Under the pieces are notes generated by a model that saw only the letters and a program-made list of their open reading frames with translations, was not told where the DNA came from and ran no database searches. The position numbers and the translations under genes are program-made. From assembly GCA_904501705.1 (NCBI GenBank), contig CAJGCA010000002.1, forward strand, positions 8,406 through 72,405: a DNA stretch of 64,000 nucleotides, given 5' to 3'. Within the stretch, counting starts at the first letter, position 1; the number at the start of each line of letters is the position of its first letter. This DNA comes from Clostridiaceae bacterium. Its GTDB lineage: Bacteria > Bacillota > Clostridia > Oscillospirales > Acutalibacteraceae. Shown here one piece after another: positions 6,951-12,887 of this stretch.

Positions 6951-7136
6951 TCAAAATCCGTATGCAATCCGGTAGTTGCTTTTTTGTTCGTCGTTGTCAA
7001 AGAAAACGACTTTATCACACCCGGGACCATACCCCGCGAACCCGTGCGAATAATCCCCTTGTTCGTTCCGCGCCTTGACTTTGTTCCACTTGTCAAGGAA
7101 TTTTCTGTACTCGTCGCAATACTGGAAAATACTCAT
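6951..7136 (-). CDS. hypothetical protein, 61 aa
   Basis: The first gene of the minus-strand block, starting at ATG 7136 behind an AAAGGAGCGG site. It is Tyr- and Lys-rich with an N-terminal helix and a C-terminal NDEQKSNYRIAYGF. Its upstream region holds two copies of the conserved element, which fits transcription from the 7.2-7.4 kb control region. Function unknown. Confidence 0.6.
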   Translation of the reverse strand: MSIFQYCDEYRKFLDKWNKVKARNEQGDYSHGFAGYGPGCDKVVFFDNDEQKSNYRIAYGF

Positions 7137-7160
7137 GTTTTACCGCTCCTTTTCCCGATA

Positions 7161-7208
7161 GTGGAAAGCGGCGGCGGCTGGATCGTCGCCCCGCCGCCGT
7201 TGCTTTCC
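7161..7208. repeat. GC-rich inverted repeat
   Basis: GGAAAGCGGCGGCGG and CCGCCGCCGTTGCTTTCC face each other around a short loop just upstream of the first minus-strand gene. On RNA it would form a strong hairpin in the leader of that operon. It has no T-tract, so it is more likely a leader structure than a terminator. Confidence 0.55.
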
Positions 7209-7210
7209 GT

Positions 7211-7246
7211 GTAATAATGAACGGGGACGGGCGAAAAAGACCGTCG
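7211..7246 (-). promoter_or_regulatory. conserved minus-strand element, copy 2
   Basis: Shares AATAATGAA and AAAAAGACCGT (plus-strand reading) with the copies at 2757 and 7320, with exactly the same spacing of 24 bases from the end of the first block to the end of the second. It points toward the minus-strand operon. It is a candidate phage-specific promoter or operator. Confidence 0.5.
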
Positions 7247-7319
7247 TTTTTCATAAAAAGAAAAGTTTGTTTTTGTGCGTATTGACGGCGGTTTTCTGCT
7301 TTCCGCTTTCTCTTTCCGC

Positions 7320-7354
7320 TTAATAATGAATGAAAGCGGCCCCAAAAGACCGTT
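7320..7354 (-). promoter_or_regulatory. conserved minus-strand element, copy 3
   Basis: The third copy, TTAATAATGAATG to AAAAGACCGTT on the plus strand, about 110 bases from copy 2. Two tandem copies before the first gene of the operon and one inside it suggest a regulated start site. The adjacent sigma-like gene is an obvious candidate factor, but that link is inference. Confidence 0.5.
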
Positions 7355-7433
7355 AAAACTAACAAAAAAACGGTCCTGGAATTGTGCAAATAGTAGAACG
7401 TTGTAAAAGCCGGATCACCGCGAAAAACGAAAA

Positions 7434-7482
7434 AACCACAATATATTGTGGTTGACTTTGTGGGCCAACACAATATATTGTG
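7434..7482. promoter_or_regulatory. tandem palindromes (NrdR-box-like) over a promoter
   Basis: A perfect 20-bp palindrome at 7434-7453 and a second copy of its 14-bp core CACAATATATTGTG at 7469-7482. The centres are 32 bp apart, about three helical turns. Core and spacing resemble known tandem NrdR boxes. A promoter (TTGACT at 7452-7457, 16-bp spacer, TATATT at 7474-7479) starts in the first palindrome and has its -10 in the second, so binding would block RNA polymerase. Confidence 0.7.
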
Positions 7483-7511
7483 GTTATCCAGGAACGCCCC
7501 GCGCTGCAATT

Positions 7512-7540
7512 TTGACTTGTGGCGGCGGCGGGTGTATAAT
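7512..7540 (+). promoter_or_regulatory. sigma-70 promoter for the sigma-like gene
   Basis: TTGACT, a 17-bp spacer and TATAAT form a near-consensus promoter about 140 bases before the sigma-like gene at 7681. The leader between is GC-rich with G-runs and may fold. Confidence 0.75.
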
Positions 7541-7680
7541 GGCTATAGTCAGGGGGGACGGAAAGCCCGCCCCCCGCCGCCCGGATTGCCCCCGGGCGGG
7601 CCGTGGGAAAGGCACCACGGCGGAACAATTATAGACCGGCCCCCCGCCGCCGTCAAGAGCGGGAGAAAGGAAAGCGCACC

Positions 7681-8628
7681 ATGAAAACCGAAAACACCAC
7701 CAAAGCCGCCCCCGCTGTAATCCGTCTCCAGTATGCTGGCCCCGACGTTATGAACGCCGCCCCCCCGCGCAAGCCCCGCAAGACCGCCCCCGCCGACGGT
7801 GAAAGCGCCCCGGCCCCCGTTGGCAACGGCGGCGCGGATTTTGCCGCGCTGGATTTTTCCGCGCAAGAAAGCATTGTTGCCGCGTCCGTTTGCAACGCTT
7901 TCAAATTGATTGAAAGCCAAAGCGGGAAAGCGTTCTTTGAAATGGAGAACGCGCACGGGGAGGACGCACGACAAGAAACATTTTGCCTTTGCCTTGAACG
8001 GGCCGAAAGCGAAAAGTATTGTTTTCTACCGCTTGCGCTCTATGTAGCGAAAGCCGCCGCAACCGCTTGCAATCGTTTAGTATACCAAGCCAGCAAGAGC
8101 GCGGAAAGCATAGACGCGGACAACCGCGCCCCCGGTATGGCGGAACGGATCGACGGCCCGGAACGCGCCGCCGAAAGCGCCGATTTTCTACCCCGGGCGC
8201 TTGACCTTATTCCCGACGATATGACCCGCACGAACGCCGCCCGCCTTGCGGCCCTACTGGCGGCGGGGTATACAATCAAAGAAAGCGCCGGTATTATCGG
8301 CATAGGAGAAAAGACCGCGCAAAGAACTATAAAAGCCCTTCAGAACGCCGCCGCCATTATCCGCGCCGCCGACGGCGAAAGCGCCGCCCTTGATAGGGTT
8401 ATTGAGAGCGACGAAAGGACAAAATGCCAGCTTGACCGCCGTATCCGCGCCGCCTTAGTTGCCGCCGCCCGCCACGATATAGGCCCCGCCGCCGCCGCTG
8501 GCGCTGTCCAATGGGTAGAGAAAAAGCCCGCCGCCGTGCTTGAATGGCGTCGTCTTTCATACGTCGAGCGCGTCGCATACGCCGCCGCGAACCAAGCCAG
8601 CTTGCGCGAGCTGTTCAAGATGAAATAA
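7681..8628 (+). CDS. sigma-factor-like transcription regulator
   Basis: A 315-residue Ala-rich protein. The ATG at 7681 follows GGAGAAAGGA; longer in-frame starts upstream lack such a site. The N-terminal 60 residues are Pro/Ala-rich and probably disordered. Residues 90-150 (ARQETFCLCLERAE onward) resemble sigma region 2, and residues about 193-222 (AGYTIKESAGIIGIGEKTAQ) form a helix-turn-helix like sigma region 4. A further 80-residue C-terminal part has no clear match. It may direct transcription from phage promoters. It could also be a DNA-binding replication or partition protein. Confidence 0.6.
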   Translation: MKTENTTKAAPAVIRLQYAGPDVMNAAPPRKPRKTAPADGESAPAPVGNGGADFAALDFSAQESIVAASVCNAFKLIESQSGKAFFEMENAHGEDARQETFCLCLERAESEKYCFLPLALYVAKAAATACNRLVYQASKSAESIDADNRAPGMAERIDGPERAAESADFLPRALDLIPDDMTRTNAARLAALLAAGYTIKESAGIIGIGEKTAQRTIKALQNAAAIIRAADGESAALDRVIESDERTKCQLDRRIRAALVAAARHDIGPAAAAGAVQWVEKKPAAVLEWRRLSYVERVAYAAANQASLRELFKMK

Positions 8629-8643
8629 GCCCCCCGGCCATAA

Positions 8644-8671
8644 GCCCCGCCAAATTCGGCGGGGCATTTTT
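8644..8671 (+). terminator. rho-independent terminator
   Basis: GCCCCGCC and GGCGGGGC form an eight-pair hairpin with a six-base loop, followed by ATTTTT, directly after the sigma-like gene stop. Confidence 0.8.
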
Positions 8672-8746
8672 GCGCCCCGTTCCCGCGCCCGCGCGCGTTA
8701 TGGCTTGCGCTGCAAAAACCGCCCACGCCGCACCGCCGATCCCCAC

Positions 8747-8800
8747 GGGGGGAACAATTAGAAGGGGGGGGTTATAGGGGGGGAAAGTAAAAGAAGGGGG
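8747..8800 (+). repeat. G-run cluster, possible G-quadruplex
   Basis: Four G-runs of 6, 8, 7 and 5 bases at 8747-8752, 8764-8771, 8777-8783 and 8796-8800 with short spacers. The pattern fits an intramolecular G-quadruplex on the plus strand. It lies in a gene-free stretch. Confidence 0.5.
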
Positions 8801-9008
8801 ATAAACAAGCGCCGGTATTATTGCCGCTGTATATATAGCAAGGGACGCAAAAGAGCAAAGGCGGGACAGGCGGCGCACGGGGGAAGGGGTGCTGGCGGGG
8901 ACAACGGCTTGACCGCATGGCGGCCCGCCGTGATTGCCGCCGCCGTGATTGCCGCCGCCGTGCATCCGGCAATATAGACCCGCCACGGCCCGCGCCGCTT
9001 GTAATACT

Positions 9009-9024
9009 CATATTGTGCAATATG
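9009..9024. repeat. short AT-rich inverted repeat
   Basis: CATATTG, a two-base centre and CAATATG form an operator-like palindrome inside GC-rich DNA. A further ATATTGCAAT follows. Possible protein-binding site. Confidence 0.4.
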
Positions 9025-9259
9025 AATATTGCAATCCCCCCCGTTTTGGAACCGGAGAACGCGCCAGGAAACGCCGGGCGAACAAAGCACCCCCCAATTT
9101 TCACTTCTTTTCCTCGCGCCTGCGTACCATACACTCTGTAGCTTCACCAGCGCCGCTGTGGGGACGTTTTATATTCCGGCGGGTGTACGTGGATGCCGGA
9201 GCTTATAGATCGCTGTGGAGGCGCGTAGGCGAACCTGGCGGGGAGAGAAATCTGAAATG

Positions 9260-9300
9260 GCACTTTGGATTTGCACTTTGCACTTTGGGTGGCACTTTGG
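9260..9300 (+). repeat. four GCACTTTG direct repeats
   Basis: Copies begin at 9260, 9273, 9280 and 9292, with spacings of 13, 7 and 12 bases. The array is short and iteron-like. It lies in the gene-free region upstream of the tRNA/RNA locus; an origin or regulator-binding role is possible. Confidence 0.5.
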
Positions 9301-9534
9301 GGAAATGGCGTATTTTCTCCGGCAGTTATCGTTGGAGTGTAATTGGTGGAGAAAAAACGATGGAACGCGTGGGCGCTCCGCGCATACCTTTTGACTTATA
9401 TCGTGCGCGAGGTTAGCACAAAAGTAAGGCTTGAGCCGGAGGGCAGCCGGGGTGGTGCTGGTGCTGGGGTGCTCGGTAGGTGCGGCGGTGGTGGCAGGTA
9501 GTTGCGGTAGTGGTGAAAAGTAGTTGCGAGGGGG

Positions 9535-9563
9535 TTGACAAGATGCGAGATGTGTGATAGTTT
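9535..9563 (+). promoter_or_regulatory. promoter of the tRNA/structured RNA locus
   Basis: A perfect -35 TTGACA at 9535-9540, a 17-bp spacer and TAGTTT at 9558-9563. The next 1.6 kb contain tRNAs and RNA-like hairpins but no protein gene, so this looks like a stable-RNA promoter. Confidence 0.65.
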
Positions 9564-9594
9564 ATAGGAGCAACGGAGCAGGCTATCCTCCTAT
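9564..9594 (+). ncRNA. hairpin with conserved loop, copy 1
   Basis: ATAGGAG and CTCCTAT enclose a loop containing GGAGCAGGCTATC. The same loop, with one base changed (GGAGCAGGCTACC), recurs in a different stem at 10497-10523. Different stems with the same loop indicate selection on RNA structure. Confidence 0.6.
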
Positions 9595-9640
9595 GGCACC
9601 CTAACGGTCTTTCTTCCTTTCGCCGGTAGGGTGCCTTTTT
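9595..9640 (+). terminator. leader hairpin with T-tract
   Basis: GGCACCCTAACGG pairs with CCGGTAGGGTGCC (one bulge) and is followed by TTTTT. It lies only about 30 bases after the predicted RNA start, so it could act as an attenuator or define a short leader RNA before the tRNA units. Confidence 0.6.
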
Positions 9641-9676
9641 AAAAATTGTGTACGGTCGCTTCGCTCCCTTATATAT

Positions 9677-9768
9677 GCTGTTGTAGCTCAACTGGCAGAG
9701 CTTCGGCGAGTGAAGGGATATTCGTCTGAATGCCCTTGATGCTGGTTCGAATCCAGCCGACAGCACCA
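9677..9768 (+). tRNA. tRNA-like gene, isotype unclear
   Basis: The acceptor arm (GCTGTTG/CGACAGC), D-arm (GCTC...GAGC), T-arm (GCTGG-TTCGAAT-CCAGC) and encoded CCA are all canonical. The 39 bases between the D-arm and T-arm do not fold into a normal anticodon arm plus variable loop: they contain AAGGG/CCCTT and ATTC/GAAT pairings instead. It could be a class II tRNA with an unusual core, a tRNA with an insertion, or a tRNA-like domain of the surrounding RNA. Confidence 0.6.
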
Positions 9769-10086
9769 ATTCTCCGTGGACGCCCTGGCCGTGGCGACGG
9801 TCGCCAGATGTGTGCAGCGCAGTTCGACTCTGCAAGCTCGATGGTTCGACTCCTGACAGCGCCGGTGCAATATCACATCTCACGAGTGGGAACAGTCGGA
9901 TGGGTGATGCTAAGTCCTGAAGTAAGCCCCTCAAGCCGCGATGTTGCAATTGCGTGTGTGGTCAGCTCACAAAAGCGCGGTGTGGATATGACCCGTGGGT
10001 ACTACGTCAGTGCCGCAATGTGTGGTGCCACGAAATCCGCGAGGCTCAATGTGCTGTGTGAGGATCGAGCCGCCACATTACAATAT

Positions 10087-10159
10087 GCCGATGCAAGACT
10101 GTCGCGCGATGCCGCAGAGAGCAGAACGCCAGCCGGTTAGATTCCGGCCATCGGCACCA
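10087..10159 (+). tRNA. tRNA-like gene with atypical core
   Basis: The acceptor arm (GCCGATG/CATCGGC) plus discriminator A and encoded CCA are perfect, and the T-stem is GCCGG/CCGGC. The T-loop is TTAGATT rather than TTCRANT. The 38 bases between acceptor and T-arm give no clear D-arm or anticodon arm. Either a decayed tRNA or a tRNA-mimic within the structured RNA. Confidence 0.5.
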
Positions 10160-10175
10160 AGGGCGCATTTCTTTT

Positions 10176-10216
10176 GGCTTTTTCTTGTTCGGGCCTTTGA
10201 CGTGAAAGAAAAAGCC
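10176..10216 (+). repeat. 11-bp inverted repeat in the RNA locus
   Basis: GGCTTTTTCTT and AAGAAAAAGCC form an uninterrupted stem directly after the second tRNA-like unit. The A/T-rich 11-bp stem lacks a T-tract on its 3' side and is more likely a domain of the structured RNA than a terminator. Confidence 0.6.
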
Positions 10217-10397
10217 GGGGGCCATGCCCCTTCAAAACATGGAGCGCCGCCAACCGGGCGCTATAAATTCGTGGAGTAGGTTGGCAGACGTGCCATCCGT
10301 GAAGCCGGACGGATCAAAACCGATAGAGCGCCACGAACTGCGACTGCGGCGCAATGGATGGGTAAGGCGCTTTTGTGAAACCCATCACCGCAGACAT

Positions 10398-10474
10398 GGC
10401 TCTTTAGCTCAGTCCGGCAGAGCGCCCGCCTGTTAAGCGGGAAGTCGTAGGATCGAAGCCTACAGGAGCCGCCA
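10398..10474 (+). tRNA. tRNA-Asn (GTT)
   Basis: A full cloverleaf: acceptor GGCTCTT/AGGAGCC, D-arm GCTC...GAGC, anticodon arm CCCGC-CTGTTAA-GCGGG giving anticodon GTT, T-arm GTAGG-ATCGAAG-CCTAC, discriminator G and encoded CCA. It lies inside the structured RNA locus and was probably cut from the same transcript. Confidence 0.92.
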
Positions 10475-10496
10475 GAGGCAAGGTCGCACCTTGCTA

Positions 10497-10523
10497 TGTG
10501 GGCGGGAGCAGGCTACCCCCACA
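10497..10523 (+). ncRNA. hairpin with conserved loop, copy 2
   Basis: TGTGGG and CCCACA enclose GGAGCAGGCTACC, matching the loop of the hairpin at 9564-9594. It precedes tRNA-Ser as copy 1 precedes the first tRNA-like unit. Just before it is a GCAAGGT-CGC-ACCTTGC hairpin at 10477-10493. Confidence 0.6.
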
Positions 10524-10586
10524 AAAAATGACAATGCCAGTGGAAAGCGCGTCCTACGCGGCAATCACTCTGGAAACTGCACATAC

Positions 10587-10675
10587 GCAGCCTTGCCCGA
10601 GTCGGTAAGGGGCCGGATCGCTAATCCGAGGTCAGAGGAAACTCTGCGGGAGTTCAAGTCTCTCAGGCTGCGCCA
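10587..10675 (+). tRNA. tRNA-Ser (GCT)
   Basis: A class II tRNA: acceptor GCAGCCT/AGGCTGC, long variable arm (GCAGAG...-type stem after the anticodon arm), T-arm with GTTCAAGTC and encoded CCA. The anticodon loop TCGCTAA gives GCT. Position 33 is C instead of the near-universal T, and the first anticodon-stem pair is mismatched. Both are unusual. Confidence 0.85.
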
Positions 10676-11111
10676 GAGAAGCGAGGGAACCTTGTTTGTT
10701 CGTGTGTGCGCACCACGGCAAAACTGGGGAAACAGCTTTGCAAGATACCTCGTAAGGCACTTCTCACCAAGTAACTGCGGCGGGTCAGTTCTGTGACTGC
10801 CGGACTGCGAGGGTGGCCACCCGTTTAACATGCTGTTCGGGGTCTTACAACCGCCATCGGGCTGATGCGCATTTGGCCCACCGACTGCCGTGGGGAATCC
10901 TGCGGTCATATTTGTGCCGTCGCTGGAAAGCGGCCCCACGATCCGGGGACACGCAGAAGCGCGGCAAATACGAAAGAGCGCAGTAGGCCGTTCGCGGATG
11001 CGTTCTTGCAAAGGCCGGGTTGTTCGGGATCTGGCCTTAGTTCTCGCAACTGCCGACCCGCTGTGTACGGGGCCGCACCTCCGGCACGAGCGGAAAGGTG
11101 GCCGAAAAATG

Positions 11112-11143
11112 GTCCGGTGGCGTCTGCCCCGGGCTGTTTTTTT
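11112..11143 (+). terminator. terminator of the RNA locus
   Basis: GTCCGG pairs with CCGGGC (one G-T pair) around an 11-base loop, followed by TGTTTTTTT. It ends the structured RNA unit. Confidence 0.7.
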
Positions 11144-11177
11144 ACCCATCCCGTTTCAAAATCTGCTGACAAAAATA

Positions 11178-11223
11178 GAAACGCCCATCCCAGCAGTTGC
11201 GTTAGTTGCTGGATGGGCGTTTT
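11178..11223. terminator. strong bidirectional terminator
   Basis: AAACGCCCATCC and GGATGGGCGTTTT form a long stem extended by AGCA/TGCT-type pairs, with A/T tracts on both sides. It isolates the RNA locus from the methyltransferase operon. Confidence 0.8.
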
Positions 11224-11273
11224 GTAATTTGACAATATGCGTATGATCGTCACGCCGAAGGAGGTGTGGCGCA

Positions 11274-12728
11274 ATAAAACATTACGGAGACGTTGCCAGA
11301 CTGAGCGGACACGAGCTTCCGGTTGTGGATGTGGTGACATTTGGGGCACCGTGCCAGGACCTCAGCGTTGCCGGTTCAAGGGCTGGAATGAAGCACGAGG
11401 GACGCGGCGATGACGAGACCACACGGAGCGGGCTGTTCTTTGAGGCAATACGGATCATAGAGGAGATGAGGGAGCGTGAACGAAATTCTGGACGGACAGG
11501 TGAGCATGTACGACCTCGGTATGCTGTCTACGAAAATGTCCCCGGCGCTTTCACGAGCGGAAAGCCAAAGGGCGCAGACTTCGCAGCGGTCATCAAAGCA
11601 TTCATCGAAGTCGCGGAACCGGGAGCCGCTGTGCATGTGTGTATACCGGACGGAGGATGGACACACGCCGGGTGCTACTATGCTGAAGATGGCTCATGGA
11701 GCGTTGCTTGGCGACTTCACGACGCGAGGTTTTGGGGAGTCCCCCAGAGAAGAAAACGTGTCTCTGTTGTCGCAGATTTTGGAGGCATCAGTGCCCCAGA
11801 AATACTTTTTGAGCGAAAGGGCTTGCATGGGCATCCTTGCGAGGGCGGAGAAGCGCGGCAAGGAACTCCCGCCCGAACTGAAAACTGCGCTGGAACGGCA
11901 ATCTGCTATGACGCCAGAGGAAATGGCGACGGCGGGACCGTTTGCACAATAACCGGCGACCACAACAACAGAGTCACGGACTACACGGCGCTCGTGCTAC
12001 CGTTTGATACGACGCAAGTAACGCACCCCGCCAACTACAGCCATCCGAAACCTGGCGATCCATGTCATCCTCTCGCGGCCACGGCCCATCCTCCCGCCGT
12101 TGCTTTCAAGCAAGGGAACGGGCCAAAGGCACGAGGTATCGGCGCGGAAACTGAATGTTCTCCATCTTTAGTCGCCGCCGAGAGCGGTACAAACATGGTC
12201 CCCGCCGTCTGCATCGGGAACGGGCAGCTCCACAACATCTCGATGCAGGACACCGCGAACACGCTGGACACCATGCACGACGCGCAAGCGGTGATGATCC
12301 CGGTCTTGGCACACGCGCTGAAAAGCAAATCGAACTGTGACTTTCGGGAAGACAGCGAGATGTATGTGCTTCAAAACGCCGTCCGTCGTCTCATGCCCAT
12401 CGAATGCGAACGTCTCCAGGGCTTCCCGGATAACTGGTCCAGGTACGGGATCAACGAGAAGGGGAAGATTTACGAGCTGTCTGACAGCGCGAGATACAAA
12501 TTGCAGGGCAACAGCATTGCCCGCCCATTCTGGACTTGGCTTCTTCGCCGGATCGCGGCGCAGTACGAGCGAAGATCAACGCTCGGTAGCCTATTTGCTG
12601 GGCAGGGTGGCTTTGAACTGTGCGCGGAGGAAGTCGGTATGCTTCCTCTGTGGAGCAGCGAAGTCGAAAAGAACGCCCAAGCTGTTCTGAAATACCACTG
12701 GCCGGAGGATAACGATGAGAGTAAGTGA
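11274..12728 (+). CDS. circularly permuted C5 DNA methyltransferase
   Basis: Transfers methyl from S-adenosylmethionine to C5 of cytosine in DNA. Motif IV (GAPCQDL, catalytic Cys about residue 27), motif VI (YENVPGA, about 87) and motif VIII (QRRKR, about 158) come first. A long target-recognition part, motif X (GNSIA, about 412) and finally motif I (LFAGQGGFE, about 440) with motif II follow. Motif I is normally N-terminal, so the chain is permuted between motifs II and III. The family-like sequence begins IKHYGDVARLSG at an ATA codon nine bases after GGAGG, with no ATG, GTG or TTG before an in-frame stop. An AUA start is therefore possible; the next GTG, at 11325, would cut off conserved residues. 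First gene of an operon with two more methyltransferases. Confidence 0.85.
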   Translation: MKHYGDVARLSGHELPVVDVVTFGAPCQDLSVAGSRAGMKHEGRGDDETTRSGLFFEAIRIIEEMRERERNSGRTGEHVRPRYAVYENVPGAFTSGKPKGADFAAVIKAFIEVAEPGAAVHVCIPDGGWTHAGCYYAEDGSWSVAWRLHDARFWGVPQRRKRVSVVADFGGISAPEILFERKGLHGHPCEGGEARQGTPARTENCAGTAICYDARGNGDGGTVCTITGDHNNRVTDYTALVLPFDTTQVTHPANYSHPKPGDPCHPLAATAHPPAVAFKQGNGPKARGIGAETECSPSLVAAESGTNMVPAVCIGNGQLHNISMQDTANTLDTMHDAQAVMIPVLAHALKSKSNCDFREDSEMYVLQNAVRRLMPIECERLQGFPDNWSRYGINEKGKIYELSDSARYKLQGNSIARPFWTWLLRRIAAQYERRSTLGSLFAGQGGFELCAEEVGMLPLWSSEVEKNAQAVLKYHWPEDNDESK

Positions 12729-12882
12729 CTGCAAAAAGTGCCAGCACTGCAAGAGATATGTATGGTCTCATTCCTATCTCCCCGCAAATTATCACGCGAT
12801 AGGAATGAGCCACGCTTACCACGAGTGCGAATTGGCAAAAAAGCGGTGCATCGAAGTAAAGCGGTGCCCGAAGGAGGAATAA
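12715..12882 (+). CDS. small Cys-rich protein, 55 aa
   Basis: Starts at ATG 12715, overlapping the end of the C5 methyltransferase. The 55 residues contain CKKCQHC near the start and three more cysteines (HECEL, KRC, KRC) near the end, a likely zinc-binding pattern. It sits between two methyltransferases. Function unknown; a zinc-ribbon accessory protein is a reasonable guess. Confidence 0.65.
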   Translation: MRVSDCKKCQHCKRYVWSHSYLPANYHAIGMSHAYHECELAKKRCIEVKRCPKEE

Positions 12883-12887
12883 GGTTC

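Larger units (their letters stand above)
7137..7680. other. control region without genes
   Basis: About 540 bases with no convincing frame. It holds the leader hairpin of the minus-strand operon, two copies of the conserved element, the tandem palindromes with their promoter, a second consensus promoter and a G/C-rich leader before the sigma-like gene. It appears to be the divergent control centre for the left operon and the rightward gene. Confidence 0.65.
8672..9534. other. gene-free GC-rich region
   Basis: No frame here has both a ribosome binding site and plausible protein composition; the open frames on both strands are Ala/Arg/Gly/Pro shadow frames. The stretch contains the G-runs, a 15-bp direct repeat (CGCCGTGATTGCCGC) near 8927-8961, a CATATTG-TG-CAATATG inverted repeat at 9009-9024 and four GCACTTTG repeats. 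It may hold a cis-acting site such as an origin or operator. Confidence 0.55.
9564..11143 (+). ncRNA. candidate large structured RNA with embedded tRNAs
   Basis: The region has a promoter in front, a terminator at the end and no credible coding frame, but it is full of self-complementary segments. Clear examples are a 7-bp stem TTCGTGG/CCACGAA around 10269-10337 enclosing two hairpins closed by GGTT/AACC; CTGCGG/CCGCAG with inner GATGGGT/ACCCATC at 10343-10395; GAGAAG and CGAGG nested with CCTCG and CTTCTC at 10676-10779, with GCAAA-CTG-GGGAAA-CAG-TTTGC inside; CGTGGGG/CCCCACG around 10890-10940 enclosing a CGCT-GGAA-AGCG tetraloop hairpin; and GGCC/CACCT/CCG stems at 11070-11103. Two normal tRNAs and two tRNA-like units are interspersed. 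Scale and tRNA association recall the phage RNAs GOLLD and ROOL, but I cannot confirm either. It may be one RNA or several processed pieces. Confidence 0.65.

Noticed and set aside
8544..9416. Several Ala/Arg/Pro-rich frames on both strands in the 8.6-9.4 kb stretch
   Set aside because: High GC removes stop codons by chance; no ribosome binding sites, and the frames overlap each other and repeats.
9805..9850. Additional tRNA T-arm-like segments (TTCGACT loops at about 9823 and 9845)
   Set aside because: Neither has a matching acceptor stem or D-arm, so they are not called tRNAs; they may be T-loop motifs of the structured RNA.
10924..11150. Riboswitch before the methyltransferase operon
   Set aside because: The structures end in their own terminators 130 bases before the operon, so they belong to the RNA locus rather than to a leader.
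9413..11349. Open frames across the tRNA/RNA locus
   Set aside because: They run through two good tRNA genes and many hairpins in both directions, and lack start signals.
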